A DNA stretch of 64,000 bases from JBCBGF01 sp039193455 (GTDB taxonomy: Bacteria > Pseudomonadota > Alphaproteobacteria > Rhodobacterales > Rhodobacteraceae), in contig JBCCWO010000020.1 in the NCBI GenBank assembly GCA_039193455.1, forward strand, positions 1 through 64,000, read 5' to 3'. The translations under genes and the position numbers were made by a program. The notes under the pieces are model-generated. The model was given only the letters and a program-made list of their open reading frames with translations, had not been told where the DNA came from and did no database searches. Of this stretch, positions 25,618 to 34,494 are shown in pieces (the first letter of the stretch is position 1; every line of letters starts with the position of its first letter).

Positions 25618-26713
25618 CCGCATCGCGGCCGCCCTTGCCGCCCTGCTTTCCCTTGCGGCCTGCAGCGAGCGGGGGCCTTTGACGCTGATGCCCGTCGCGG
25701 CCGAGATCGGCACGGTCCACGACGTCTTTGTTGCCACAAGCCGCGCCTACACGGTGGATGGCCTTCCCACGGGCCAGCGGGGCGGTGCGAACCGATACAG
25801 CAAGCTTAGCATCGCGGTGCCGCCGAACCGTGAGCCGGGCAGCGTCAGCGTCCCGACCGAGCTGCCCGATCCCCACAATGACTTTCTGGTCACCGCAGAC
25901 CAGCAGTTCGACAAACCGGACGCGTTTCGCAACGCGCTGCGGGCCAGTCTGAACGACCAGTCCCCGCGCGAGCGTGAGGTGATCCTTTACGTCCACGGGT
26001 TCAACAACACCTTTGCCGAGGGGGTCCTGCGTATCGCGCAGCTTGACCACGACATCGCCTTGCCGGGGGTCGCGGTGCATTACTCTTGGCCTAGCCTCGC
26101 CAGTGCGCTGGCCTATGGCTACGACCGCGACAGCGCGCTTTTCGCCCGCGACGGGTTAGAGGCGCTGATCCGCGAAATTCGGCGCGCCGGGACCCGGCAC
26201 CTGACCGTCGTGGGCCACTCCATGGGCGCACTTTTGACGATGGAGACGTTGCGCCAGATGTCGATTGCCGCGCCCGGCACCGTGCATCGCACCGTCAATG
26301 CCGTTGTTCTCTTGTCCCCAGATATCGATGTGACGGTGTTCCAGGCCCAGGCCCGCCGCATCGATCCCCTGCCCGAGGAATTCATCATCTTTACCTCGGA
26401 ACGCGACCGGGCGTTAGCTCTGTCCGCACGGCTGACCGGGCAGGCGACGCGATTGGGCAATATCCCTGATGCCACCGCCGTGGGTGACCTGCCCATCACG
26501 ATCATAGACGTGACCGCGTTTTCCAGCGGGTTGGGGCATTTCACCGCCGGATCCTCGCCCGCGGTGATCAGCCTGACGCGGGAAATGCAAAGCGTCTCGG
26601 ACGCGTTCCGCGAAGACCGCGCCGGGCGGGCCGGATTGCTGCCCGGTACGGTCCTGACGGTGCAAAACGCAACCCAGGTCATCCTCGCACCCGGCCAAAC
26701 GCGGGCACCTTAA
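25607..26713 (+). CDS. Lipoprotein alpha/beta hydrolase (DUF900-type)
   Basis: The 368-residue protein starts MSSSRIAAALAALLSLAAC, a signal peptide with lipobox LAAC, so it is probably lipid-anchored. It then shows an alpha/beta hydrolase core: YVHGFNNTFAEG oxyanion segment and the nucleophile elbow GHSMG, as in the DUF900 family of esterase-like proteins. The ATG at 25607 lies inside the end of hslU (11-base overlap). An alternative ATG at 25595 would lengthen the signal peptide without benefit. The substrate is unknown. Confidence 0.85.
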   Translation: MSSSRIAAALAALLSLAACSERGPLTLMPVAAEIGTVHDVFVATSRAYTVDGLPTGQRGGANRYSKLSIAVPPNREPGSVSVPTELPDPHNDFLVTADQQFDKPDAFRNALRASLNDQSPREREVILYVHGFNNTFAEGVLRIAQLDHDIALPGVAVHYSWPSLASALAYGYDRDSALFARDGLEALIREIRRAGTRHLTVVGHSMGALLTMETLRQMSIAAPGTVHRTVNAVVLLSPDIDVTVFQAQARRIDPLPEEFIIFTSERDRALALSARLTGQATRLGNIPDATAVGDLPITIIDVTAFSSGLGHFTAGSSPAVISLTREMQSVSDAFREDRAGRAGLLPGTVLTVQNATQVILAPGQTRAP

Positions 26714-26750
26714 GGCTTTCCAAACCGCAGGCTTACCGTCACACAGCGGC

Positions 26751-27995
26751 ATGGCCTTTGCCCGCTTTCTCAAAGACAACGCGCGCTACCTTGGCGCGGG
26801 CGCGCTGCTGACGTTTTCGTCGAGCTTTGGTCAAACCTATTTCATCTCGGTCTTCGCTGGGGAGATCCGCACCACCTTCGGGCTCAGCCATGCCGGTTGG
26901 GGTGCGATCTATGCCGGGGGCACCGTAGCCGCGGCCATCGTGATGATCTGGCTTGGCACGCTGACCGACCGATATAGGGCCAGGTCGCTGGGGACCGGGG
27001 TTCTGATCTGTCTGGCGCTGGCCTGTGTGTTCATGGCAATCGTCCCGTCGCTCTGGCTCTTGCCCGTTTCAGTTTTTGCCCTCCGGCTCGCGGGGCAAGG
27101 CATGGCCAGCCAGGTCGGCACCGTCGCCATCGCGCGCTGGTTCGTCGCCACGCGGGGGCGGGCCTTGTCGATTGCGTCGCTGGGGTTTGCCATTGGCGAG
27201 GCGCTGTTGCCGATGATCTTCGTGGCCCTTCTGACCTTTGCCCCGTGGCGGTCGCTTTGGGGTCTGGCGGCGCTTTGTGCGCTGTTGATCATTCCTCTGC
27301 TCAGGCGCCTGCTGGTCAGCGAACGCACGCCGCAATCCGTGTCGGCCAAAAACGTCGCCGCCGGCATGGATGGCCGCCACTGGCCCCGCCGCCAGGTGGC
27401 CGGGCACTGGCTCTTCTGGGTGATGATTCCTGCGATCATGGGACAGTCCGCATTTCTGACTGCCTTCTTTTTTCAACAGGTGCACGTGGCCGAGGTCAAA
27501 GGCTGGTCGCATCTGGAGCTTGTTGCGCTTTTCCCGTTTTACACGGTGGCCGGCGTCGCAGCGATGCTGACGGCGGGATGGGCCATTGATCGGTTCGGGT
27601 CAGGGCGCGTCGCCCCCGCGATCCAGATACCAGCGGCCCTGGGGTTTCTGGCCTTCGGAGCCGCCGGTTCCCCGGCATCGGCGGTCTTTGGCGTTGTCCT
27701 TTTGGGTCTGTCGGCCGGGGCAAGCGCGACACTGCCCGGGGCGTTCTGGGCCGAGTATTTCGGGACCCGGCATCTTGGGTCGATCAAGGCACTGGCCACG
27801 GCGGTGATGGTGCTCGGCTCGGCGATCGGGCCGGGGATCACCGGCTATGCCATTGATCAGGGCATTCCCTTTCCCGACCAGATGCCGGCCATCGCGCTTT
27901 ACTATCTGATCGTCGCGCTGATCGTCGGCGCCGGTGTCACCGCGGCGCGGCGCCGTCTACCGGCGACGACGGAGATAAACGTAATACGCCCCTGA
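26751..27995 (+). CDS. Major facilitator superfamily transporter
   Basis: The 414-residue protein has the twelve-helix pattern of the MFS, with the loop 2-3 signature GTLTDRYRARSLG and the corresponding second-half GWAIDRFGSGRVAP. The N-terminal GLSHAGWGAIYAGGT segment and the C-terminal GTRHLGSIKALATAVMVLGSAIGPGITGYAID segment are typical of roseobacter MFS permeases of unknown specificity (oxalate/formate-like and monocarboxylate groups look similar). Its 3' end overlaps the Smr gene on the other strand by 39 bases. Confidence 0.85.
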   Translation: MAFARFLKDNARYLGAGALLTFSSSFGQTYFISVFAGEIRTTFGLSHAGWGAIYAGGTVAAAIVMIWLGTLTDRYRARSLGTGVLICLALACVFMAIVPSLWLLPVSVFALRLAGQGMASQVGTVAIARWFVATRGRALSIASLGFAIGEALLPMIFVALLTFAPWRSLWGLAALCALLIIPLLRRLLVSERTPQSVSAKNVAAGMDGRHWPRRQVAGHWLFWVMIPAIMGQSAFLTAFFFQQVHVAEVKGWSHLELVALFPFYTVAGVAAMLTAGWAIDRFGSGRVAPAIQIPAALGFLAFGAAGSPASAVFGVVLLGLSAGASATLPGAFWAEYFGTRHLGSIKALATAVMVLGSAIGPGITGYAIDQGIPFPDQMPAIALYYLIVALIVGAGVTAARRRLPATTEINVIRP

Positions 27996-28538
27996 TCCGC
28001 CATGGCGGCGATGCGCTTCGACCACCTCGAGCACGGCGTGGCGCAACCCCGGCGCGGCCAGCCATTGCGGCACGTGATGGCGCAGCACACCTACCGGGGT
28101 CGGCATCGGGCCCGCGTCATCCTTGGGCTTGCCCTTCCCGGTGATCACCAGAACCAGCCGGTCGCCCGCGGCAAAGGCCTGCAGGATGAACCGCGTCAGA
28201 ACACCATGCGCGACATCCAGCGTCATCCCATGCAGGTCAATCCGGTCATCGGGGCTCAACTTGCCCTGCTTCAGCTTGCGATAGGCCTTGCTGTCCATAT
28301 CCGGCGCGGGTTTCCCGGGGCGGGCGATCGGGATTGCCGCGGTTTGCGCGGGCTTCTGACCGACGCGGAATCCGTTGATCGGCGCAGCGCGCGGCTTTGG
28401 CGGAACGGGTTCTGCCGGGGCGGGATCAGGCGTGAAGACCGGCTTGCCGGGGTGCAGCGGTGTCGCCGTCTCGGCCACCTTTCGCCATACCGCCAGATCG
28501 TCAGCATTGGGGCGTTTGGGCACGCGTTTGCGCGACAT
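27957..28538 (-). CDS. Smr domain protein
   Basis: The 193-residue protein has an unstructured proline-rich N-terminal half and a C-terminal Smr domain. The latter shows the characteristic DLHGMTLDVAH motif (DLHG), the VITGKGKPKDD segment (TGKG), and a final GGSGAYYVYLRRRR. Smr domains are nicking endonuclease or RNA-binding modules, found here without MutS2. It lies six bases from mltA and is transcribed last in the Tim44-mltA-Smr operon. This trio near the origin recurs in alphaproteobacteria. Confidence 0.92.
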   Translation of the reverse strand: MSRKRVPKRPNADDLAVWRKVAETATPLHPGKPVFTPDPAPAEPVPPKPRAAPINGFRVGQKPAQTAAIPIARPGKPAPDMDSKAYRKLKQGKLSPDDRIDLHGMTLDVAHGVLTRFILQAFAAGDRLVLVITGKGKPKDDAGPMPTPVGVLRHHVPQWLAAPGLRHAVLEVVEAHRRHGGSGAYYVYLRRRR

Positions 28539-28543
28539 TCCGA

Positions 28544-29572
28544 TCAGCCCTCGGGCGCGAGTTCCAGCGCTTTTTGGATCGGCAGCAGCACGACCATACG
28601 CCCGCCATCACGCACCCGACCGGCGCGCTGCCCGGCCTCGGACCCGGTGCCGTAAAAGATATCGGCGCGCTGCGGGCCCTTGATGGCCGATCCGGTATCC
28701 TGCGCGATCATCAAACGTTGCAGCGGCTCGGCCCCCAGCTTTTCCACCCAAACAGGCGCACCCAGCGGTGTATAATCGGGATCGACCGCGATGCTGCGCA
28801 GGGTGGTGATGGATCGGTTCATTGCGCCCAACGGGCCTTCGGCGGCGGGCACCGCCGACACTTCGCGAAAGAAGATAAAGGACGGGTTGTGCTGCAACAG
28901 CTCGCGTCCGGCGGCGGGGTTCTGGCGCACCCAGTTGCGGATGACGCTCGCCGATACTTGGTGGGATTCAAACACGCCGCGCCGCACAAGCTCTTTCCCG
29001 ACCGAGCGATATTCGTGGCCATTCCGGCCGCCATAGCCCACGCGGATCTTACCGCCGTCGGGCAGGTGCACCCGCCCCGATCCCTGGATCTGCAGGAAGA
29101 ACACATCCACCGGGTCGTCGATCCACGCAATCTCAAGACCACGGCCCGCAAGCAGGCGATCGTTTTCGATCTCGGACCGGGTGTGCCACAGCCGGCCCGG
29201 TTCGACCTCGGGGGGTTTGCGGTACAGCGGATAGCGATACCGCTCTGTCCGCTGCAGCGATCCGCGCAGCTCGGGCTCGAAATAGCCGGTGAAAAGGGGT
29301 TTCACCTCATTCTCGATCAGAACCGGGCGGAAGAAGAGCTCAAAGAACGCGCGGGCATCCTGCTGTTTCTGGCCCAGCGCGCACAGCGACGCCCAATCGT
29401 CATCGTCCAGATCGGGACAGGTTTCCATAAAGACCGACAACGCCGCGGCGTGATCGTCCTGATCCCATCCGGCAAGTTCGGAATACTGCAAAACGCTATA
29501 GCGCGTCTCAGCCGAAGCACCGGTCACGGTTAGCGCCGCCCCAAGCGCCAAAGCTTGTAGAGCGCCGCGCAT
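28544..29572 (-). CDS. mltA: Membrane-bound lytic murein transglycosylase A
   Basis: MltA cleaves peptidoglycan between MurNAc and GlcNAc with 1,6-anhydro product formation in the periplasm. The 342-residue protein has a signal peptide (ALQALALGAALTVTGASA), then the MltA barrel with LFTGYFEPELRGS and a C-terminal 3D-like domain VDPDYTPLGAPVWVE with DTGSAIKGPQRADIFYG, carrying the catalytic aspartate. No lipobox is seen at the expected position, so it may be soluble periplasmic. The start overlaps the Tim44-like stop (TAATG). Confidence 0.93.
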   Translation of the reverse strand: MRGALQALALGAALTVTGASAETRYSVLQYSELAGWDQDDHAAALSVFMETCPDLDDDDWASLCALGQKQQDARAFFELFFRPVLIENEVKPLFTGYFEPELRGSLQRTERYRYPLYRKPPEVEPGRLWHTRSEIENDRLLAGRGLEIAWIDDPVDVFFLQIQGSGRVHLPDGGKIRVGYGGRNGHEYRSVGKELVRRGVFESHQVSASVIRNWVRQNPAAGRELLQHNPSFIFFREVSAVPAAEGPLGAMNRSITTLRSIAVDPDYTPLGAPVWVEKLGAEPLQRLMIAQDTGSAIKGPQRADIFYGTGSEAGQRAGRVRDGGRMVVLLPIQKALELAPEG

Positions 29573-30240
29573 TATTCCCCGGTGGCAGCGAGAACCCAGT
29601 TCGGATCGTTCGATCCCATGGTGCGCGAGAAGGTCCAGACGTCGCGCTGGCGCTTGATCTCGCTTGGGTCGCCTTCGATGATCTCACCCTCGGCGTTTTT
29701 GACAACCGAGGTCAGCTCACCCACAAAGCGCACAGTGACATCGCCCGTGGACGTGTCGCGATCAAACTCGGCATCGACAAGCGTGACCTCACGCACCCCG
29801 ACAAAGTTGGCCTCAATCGTCAGGCCCTCTTGCTCGCGCTGCTCGATCACCGAGTCAAACGCCTCGGCCACATCGCCCGAAAGGAAGGAACGCACCTCTT
29901 CCATATCGCCATTTTCAAAGGCCATCAGGATCATCTCATAGGCGCCGCGGGCCCCCTCGAGAAATTCGCTGACGCTAAAGCCGCCCTCGGCCATCTTCAT
30001 CGAGGCCAGCGCCTTGGCCGCACCCGAACCATCTTCGACATGATCGGTGATATCGCGATCCGGGCCGCCTTCGATCACATCAAACTCCGGCCGGCCCCGG
30101 CGCGTCGACTCTTCGTTGCCCTGCAGCGGGACGGGTGGCTTTTCGAACCCATCGCGGGTGCCAAGGACGCTGCGCAGCCGCAGGATCAGGAAAACCGCGA
30201 TGCCGGCGAGAACCAGCAATTGGATGATGGCAGAACTCAT
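29572..30240 (-). CDS. Tim44/TimA-like membrane protein
   Basis: The 222-residue protein has one N-terminal membrane span (SSAIIQLLVLAGIAVFLILRL), a charged linker, and a C-terminal Tim44-like domain of about 140 residues (SEFLEGARGAYEMILMAFENGD onwards). It is the bacterial relative of the mitochondrial import motor protein Tim44. In alphaproteobacteria it is thought to act at the inner membrane, possibly with the Sec machinery; the function is not settled. The start at 30240 is chosen because the span begins two residues later. It is divergent from fxsA-secB. Confidence 0.9.
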   Translation of the reverse strand: MSSAIIQLLVLAGIAVFLILRLRSVLGTRDGFEKPPVPLQGNEESTRRGRPEFDVIEGGPDRDITDHVEDGSGAAKALASMKMAEGGFSVSEFLEGARGAYEMILMAFENGDMEEVRSFLSGDVAEAFDSVIEQREQEGLTIEANFVGVREVTLVDAEFDRDTSTGDVTVRFVGELTSVVKNAEGEIIEGDPSEIKRQRDVWTFSRTMGSNDPNWVLAATGE

Positions 30241-30345
30241 CTGAACCTCGTTTTGGTCACTCGGGTTGGTATCATCGCCGTGCGGCACTTATGTAGGTCA
30301 CGATAAGGGGTGAGTCTACCGCGCCCCCAGACAGTTGAGGTCGAC

Positions 30346-30822
30346 ATGTGGCTCTTTCTCCTTTTTCTCGCGGTTCCGCTGATTGAAATCGCACTTTTTA
30401 TCCAGGTCGGCGGGGCCATCGGACTTTTTCCAACGCTGGGCATTGTGGTGCTGACGGCGATCCTGGGCACATATCTTGTGCGCAGTCAGGGGCTTCAGGC
30501 CATGGATCGGCTGCGGCGCTCATTTAATGAGCTTCGCGACCCGGTGGAGCCGCTGGCCCATGGTGCGATGATCCTGTTTTCCGGCGCTTTGTTGCTGACG
30601 CCCGGTTTTTTTACCGATGCGGTGGGGTTCGCCTTATTGCTTCCGCCCGTGCGGGCCGCTGTGTTTCGCTATCTGCAATCTCGGGTGACGGTCGCGCAGT
30701 TTGAATATGGGGAACCGCCGCGGCATCGGGATAATGCCGACATCATCAACGGCGAGTCCACCGAGGTCGACCCCGAGCCCCGGCCGACGCGCAACGAACC
30801 CTCGGGCTGGACCCGGCATTGA
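30346..30822 (+). CDS. fxsA: FxsA family membrane protein
   Basis: The 158-residue product starts MWLFLLFLAVPLIEIALFIQVG and has further hydrophobic segments at about 25-45 and 72-100, including the LLLTPGFFTDAVGFALLLPPVR motif that is characteristic of FxsA. FxsA overproduction in E. coli relieves F-plasmid exclusion of phage T7; its normal role is unknown. The polar C-terminal tail is rich in acidic residues and proline. It is 59 bases upstream of secB on the same strand. Confidence 0.9.
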   Translation: MWLFLLFLAVPLIEIALFIQVGGAIGLFPTLGIVVLTAILGTYLVRSQGLQAMDRLRRSFNELRDPVEPLAHGAMILFSGALLLTPGFFTDAVGFALLLPPVRAAVFRYLQSRVTVAQFEYGEPPRHRDNADIINGESTEVDPEPRPTRNEPSGWTRH

Positions 30823-30881
30823 GGGCGCCGGGCGGGTCTGTTAGGCACCGCGCGAGATTCCCGCTCTTTGGAGACCGATAG

Positions 30882-31391
30882 ATGGCAGAAAACGAAAACG
30901 GCGCCGCCCCCGCCGCGGCACCGCAAATGAAAATGCAGATCCTGGCGCAGTTCATCCGCGATCTGTCATTTGAAAACATCGTCGCGCAAAAGGGCATTCA
31001 GGGCGAGGTTGCCCCCGATATTCAGGTGCAGGTCAGCATCGACGCCAAGAAGCGGTCGACCGAGAACCAGTACGAAATCATTTCGAAATACAACATCACC
31101 TCTAAAAACAAGGGCACCGAAGACACGATGTTCGTGCTCGAGCTGGATTATGGCGGTGTGTTCCAGATCGAGAATGTGCCTGAAGAACAGCTGCATCCCT
31201 TTCTGCTGATCGAATGCCCCCGGATGCTGTTCCCATTTGCGCGCCGGATTGTCAGCGACATGACCCGCGATGGCGGGTTCCCCCCGCTGAACCTCGACAA
31301 CATCGATTTCGTGGCCTTGTACCGCCAGACCCTGCTCCAGCGGCAGGCGGCGATGGAAGCGGCGAAAAACGCCGAAGGCGCCGAGAACTAG
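30882..31391 (+). CDS. secB: Protein-export chaperone SecB
   Basis: SecB binds unfolded precursors and passes them to SecA. The 169-residue acidic protein has the conserved core IRDLSFENI near residue 25, the ELDYGGVFQIENVPEEQLHPFLLIECPRMLFPFARRIV segment, and the DGGFPPLNLDNIDFVALY stretch that forms the peptide groove. TTGGAG precedes the ATG. It converges with dnaQ with a two-base gap. The secB/dnaQ/coaE/aroE/maf block flanks the origin in Caulobacter as well. Confidence 0.97.
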   Translation: MAENENGAAPAAAPQMKMQILAQFIRDLSFENIVAQKGIQGEVAPDIQVQVSIDAKKRSTENQYEIISKYNITSKNKGTEDTMFVLELDYGGVFQIENVPEEQLHPFLLIECPRMLFPFARRIVSDMTRDGGFPPLNLDNIDFVALYRQTLLQRQAAMEAAKNAEGAEN

Positions 31392-31392
31392 G

Positions 31393-32073
31393 CTACCACA
31401 GCGCGCTGTCGCCCAGCTTGCCGACAAAGGCGGCGTGGGCGGCACGCTCCTCATCGGTGATCCGGGGCGCGAGCGGTGTCACGCGCGGGCGCGGGCGCCA
31501 CGCATCGCCATCCCCTTGTGCATTGGTATCGCCCACGGCCTGCACCAGCCCGAACCCCGGCTGCCGTCCGCCGATGAGTTCAAGATAAACCTCGGCCAGG
31601 ATCTCACTGTCGAGCAGGGCTCCGTGAAGCGTTCGCGATGAATTGTCGATCCCGAACCGGCGGCACAGCGCATCCAGCGAGGCGGGGGACCCCGGAAAAC
31701 GCTTGCGCGCAATGGCCAGGGTGTCGATTGCCTGATCCTGGGGGAGGAGCGGCAGGCCCATCCAACCAAGTTCGGCATTCAGAAACTTCATATCGAAGGC
31801 AGCGTTGTGAATGACCAGCTTGGCGTCGCCCACGAAGTCCAGAAACGCCTGCCCGACCTTTTTGAACACCGGCTTGTCGCGCAGAAAATCATCGCCCAAC
31901 CCATGCACCGCAAAGGCGTCTTCCGGCATGGCGCGTTCGGGGTTGATGTATTGGTGATAGGTGTTGCCAGTCGGCACATGGCCCATCAGCTCAACAGCGC
32001 CGATTTCGACTATCCGGTCCCCGGTTTCGGGATCAAAACCGGTGGTTTCGGTATCAAGAACGATCTCACGCAT
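31393..32073 (-). CDS. dnaQ: DNA polymerase III epsilon subunit (proofreading exonuclease)
   Basis: DnaQ removes misincorporated 3' nucleotides within the polymerase III core. The 226-residue protein has exonuclease motif I DTET (D7, E9), motif II HNAAFDMKFLNAEL, and motif III with HGALLDSEILAEVYLEL, plus a short C-terminal polymerase-binding tail. The start overlaps coaE by eight bases. It is the last gene of the maf-aroE-coaE-dnaQ operon that is transcribed away from the putative origin. Confidence 0.96.
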   Translation of the reverse strand: MREIVLDTETTGFDPETGDRIVEIGAVELMGHVPTGNTYHQYINPERAMPEDAFAVHGLGDDFLRDKPVFKKVGQAFLDFVGDAKLVIHNAAFDMKFLNAELGWMGLPLLPQDQAIDTLAIARKRFPGSPASLDALCRRFGIDNSSRTLHGALLDSEILAEVYLELIGGRQPGFGLVQAVGDTNAQGDGDAWRPRPRVTPLAPRITDEERAAHAAFVGKLGDSALW

Positions 32074-32659
32074 CTGCCTGCCCAGCCCGTATCGCAGTCA
32101 CGATATCCTGAACCGCATGCCGGGCACCTTCAAGGGTTCGGGTAGGAATGATGTAGTCGGCATGCGCGCGTTTGTCGGCATCGGGCATCTGCCGCGACAG
32201 GATTTTGGCAAACATCTCTGCTGTCATCCCGGGCCGGGCCAGCACCCGGTGTTTTTGCACCTTTGGCGGTGCGGAAACGACCGCCACCGCATCGAACTGA
32301 TCCTGTGCGTTTGTTTCAAACAAAAGCGGGATGTCACACACCACAAGGTCCGCCGTAGCTTCGGCAATGAAGCGTGCGCGATCTGCGGCGACCAGCGGGT
32401 GTACGATGGCCTCAAGCTGTGAAAGCGCCGTATCGTCGGCAGCGATCCATGTCTTCAGCGCATCGCGGTCGATCGCCCCGTCCACGACTGCGGCTGGGCA
32501 GACCTCGGCAATCGGTGCAACCGCCGGGCCATCTTGCGCATAGAGCCGGTGCACCGCGGCATCGGCGTCCCAGACCGCCGCGCCAAGATCGGCAAACATC
32601 TGGGCCGTTGTCGACTTGCCCATGCCGATCGATCCGGTCAGGCCCAGAACAAATGTCAT
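32066..32659 (-). CDS. coaE: Dephospho-CoA kinase
   Basis: CoaE phosphorylates the 3'-hydroxyl of dephospho-CoA, the last step of coenzyme A synthesis. The 197-residue protein has the P-loop GSIGMGKS (9-16), the DADAAVHRLY motif and the DIPLLFET segment typical of the family. It overlaps aroE by four bases upstream and dnaQ by eight downstream. Confidence 0.97.
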   Translation of the reverse strand: MTFVLGLTGSIGMGKSTTAQMFADLGAAVWDADAAVHRLYAQDGPAVAPIAEVCPAAVVDGAIDRDALKTWIAADDTALSQLEAIVHPLVAADRARFIAEATADLVVCDIPLLFETNAQDQFDAVAVVSAPPKVQKHRVLARPGMTAEMFAKILSRQMPDADKRAHADYIIPTRTLEGARHAVQDIVTAIRAGQADA

Positions 32660-33495
32660 CCCTGCCCCAAAACCACGCGGCGGGTGTCGTCATCAACCTC
32701 GGGGCGCAGACCGAACCAGCGCTCAAATCCAGGTGCGGCCTGGTAAAGCAGCATGCCCAATCCATCGACCACCTGGCAGCCATGTTCCGCCGCCTTGCGC
32801 AGAAACGCGGTTTCGAGCGGGTTGTAGACCAGATCATTGACCACGGCGTCCGTGCGCAGGCCATCTAGGGGTACGCGAAACTCGGCACTGCCGGACATGC
32901 CCAGCGAAGACGTGTTCACCACAGTCGCGGCACCATCAATGGCGTTGCCGGCCGCAACCCAATCGAAGACCGACAACCGCTTGCCAAACTCCGCGCGCAA
33001 GGCGTCGCTGCGTGCCCGCGTGCGGTTGGTGATGCGGATTTCGGGCACGCCCGCATCGATCAGGGCAGAAACCACCGCGCGGGCCGCTCCCCCGGCGCCA
33101 ATGATTGCCGCCGGGCCCGTATCAGGCCGCCAGTCCGGTGCATTGTGGCGCAGGTTCTCAATGAACCCGACGCCGTCGGTATTATCGGCATGAATCTTGC
33201 CATTCGCCTGAAATATCAACGTGTTGGCCGCCCCGATCAGTGAGGCACGGTCTGTCACGACATCGGCGAAATTCAGAACGGCCTCTTTGTGGGGAATGGT
33301 CACATTCGCCCCGACAAAGCCGAGCTTGGGCATCACTTTCAGGGCGTCGGCAAGATCGGCGTGGGTGATATCGAGCGGCACGTAGTGGCCGCGCAAACCG
33401 TAGCGTTGCAACCAGTATTGGTGCAAACGCGGCGACTTTGAATGGGCCACAGGCGATCCGATGACACCGGCGAGCGGGATCCGTCCATCCGTCAT
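32656..33495 (-). CDS. aroE: Shikimate dehydrogenase
   Basis: AroE reduces 3-dehydroshikimate with NADPH in aromatic amino acid synthesis. The 279-residue protein has the SPVAHSKSPRLHQYWL substrate motif, the catalytic lysine in NVTIPHKEAV, the NTDGVGF segment, and the nucleotide-binding GAGGAARAV loop. Start and stop overlap maf and coaE by four bases each. Confidence 0.97.
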   Translation of the reverse strand: MTDGRIPLAGVIGSPVAHSKSPRLHQYWLQRYGLRGHYVPLDITHADLADALKVMPKLGFVGANVTIPHKEAVLNFADVVTDRASLIGAANTLIFQANGKIHADNTDGVGFIENLRHNAPDWRPDTGPAAIIGAGGAARAVVSALIDAGVPEIRITNRTRARSDALRAEFGKRLSVFDWVAAGNAIDGAATVVNTSSLGMSGSAEFRVPLDGLRTDAVVNDLVYNPLETAFLRKAAEHGCQVVDGLGMLLYQAAPGFERWFGLRPEVDDDTRRVVLGQG

Positions 33496-34091
33496 GTCTC
33501 AATCTCCCCCCTCAGCGAGAGATAGGACAGAACCTCGATCAGGGGAAAGCCCAGGACATCGAAGTAGCTGCCATCGATGTGCGAAAACAACCGGACGCCC
33601 TCTTCTTCAAGCTTGTATCCCCCAACGCTGTGCCGAATGCTGTCCCAGTTTCGGGCGACGTAATCGTGGATGTACCCCGCGCTTAACTCCCGCATCTGCA
33701 ACCGCACCTGTCCGATATGGCGCCAGACCGGTTTGCCGTCATCAAAGAGGACAACAGCGGACCAGAGGATGTGCCGACTGCCAGAGAGCGCAGAAATTTG
33801 CGTAGCCGCATCGTCTGCCGTTTCGGGTTTCGACAGCAGGCGACCCCCATGATCCAGTGTCTGATCCGCCCCAATCACCATCGCGCCAGGGTGTTTGTCG
33901 GCGACCCGCGCGGCCTTCATCTCGGCCAATGCATCGGCGATATCGCGGGGGCTACGATCCTCGGCCAGGAGGCTCGCCTTCAGAAGCGCTTCATCGACGC
34001 GGGGTTTCTCGGACTCAAAAACAACGCCAGCATTGCGCAGAAGCGCCTGCCGGGTTTCGGAGCCAGAGGCCAGGATGAGGCGTGTTCTCAT
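33492..34091 (-). CDS. maf: Maf family nucleoside triphosphate pyrophosphatase
   Basis: Maf proteins hydrolyse non-canonical or canonical nucleoside triphosphates to monophosphates, and affect septum formation when overexpressed. The 199-residue product has the N-terminal LASGSETRQALL motif, the KP.VDEALL segment, the GADQTLD metal-binding aspartate, and DSIRHSVGGYKLEEEGVRLF. The ATG at 34091 is the conserved start; the open frame upstream extends into the origin region and has no coding character. It heads the operon and is the first gene left of the putative oriC. Confidence 0.95.
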   Translation of the reverse strand: MRTRLILASGSETRQALLRNAGVVFESEKPRVDEALLKASLLAEDRSPRDIADALAEMKAARVADKHPGAMVIGADQTLDHGGRLLSKPETADDAATQISALSGSRHILWSAVVLFDDGKPVWRHIGQVRLQMRELSAGYIHDYVARNWDSIRHSVGGYKLEEEGVRLFSHIDGSYFDVLGFPLIEVLSYLSLRGEIET

Positions 34092-34494
34092 TATGATCCT
34101 GTGGAGAAACTCTGAAGGAATCGGCGGATGCGATGTGACCGGATCGGTGAGTTTTTCGCTACCCCTGAAACTCCGCCCATCGCTCCCCCGCAACACCCAA
34201 TTCCATACCATGTGGATAGCAAAACCTGTGCCATGGCAACGGGCGGGGATTTATCGGGGACAGATCTGGCGGGGTCCATCATCACTCATCATAAGATACT
34301 GAAGAGACGTTACATTATTTCAGGTCTGGCCGCATCATCGGTTGTGGGAACCTTGGACCTGGCCCGCCAAGGCTGTGGACAACCATGTGGCCAAACCAAT
34401 AATCCCCACTATCCACAGATCCTACTAATTCATCATCTTTTCTTTCTTTCTTTATTTCTATTAAGGAGGGTCGGCGCGAGGGAGCACCCGATCT
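34092..34494. other. Putative chromosomal replication origin (oriC)
   Basis: This 403-bp gap has no plausible gene. It contains four 9-mers one mismatch from the DnaA box TTATCCACA or its complement: TGTGGAGAA (34100), TGTGGATAG (34211), TGTGGACAA (34374) and CTATCCACA (34409). Two weaker ones are at 34343 and 34386. A strand-biased A/T-rich tract (about 34421-34464, pyrimidine-rich TTTTCTTTCTTTCTTT core) could be the unwinding element. One GANTC methylation site is at 34118. Flanking genes diverge from it, maf-aroE-coaE-dnaQ lie on one side as beside Caulobacter oriC, and parAB with two parS sites are within 7.5 kb. Confidence 0.75.

Noticed and set aside
34092..34211. Upstream extension of maf into the origin region
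   Set aside because: The conserved Maf start is the ATG at 34091; the frame above it has no family similarity and lies in the region with DnaA-box-like sequences.
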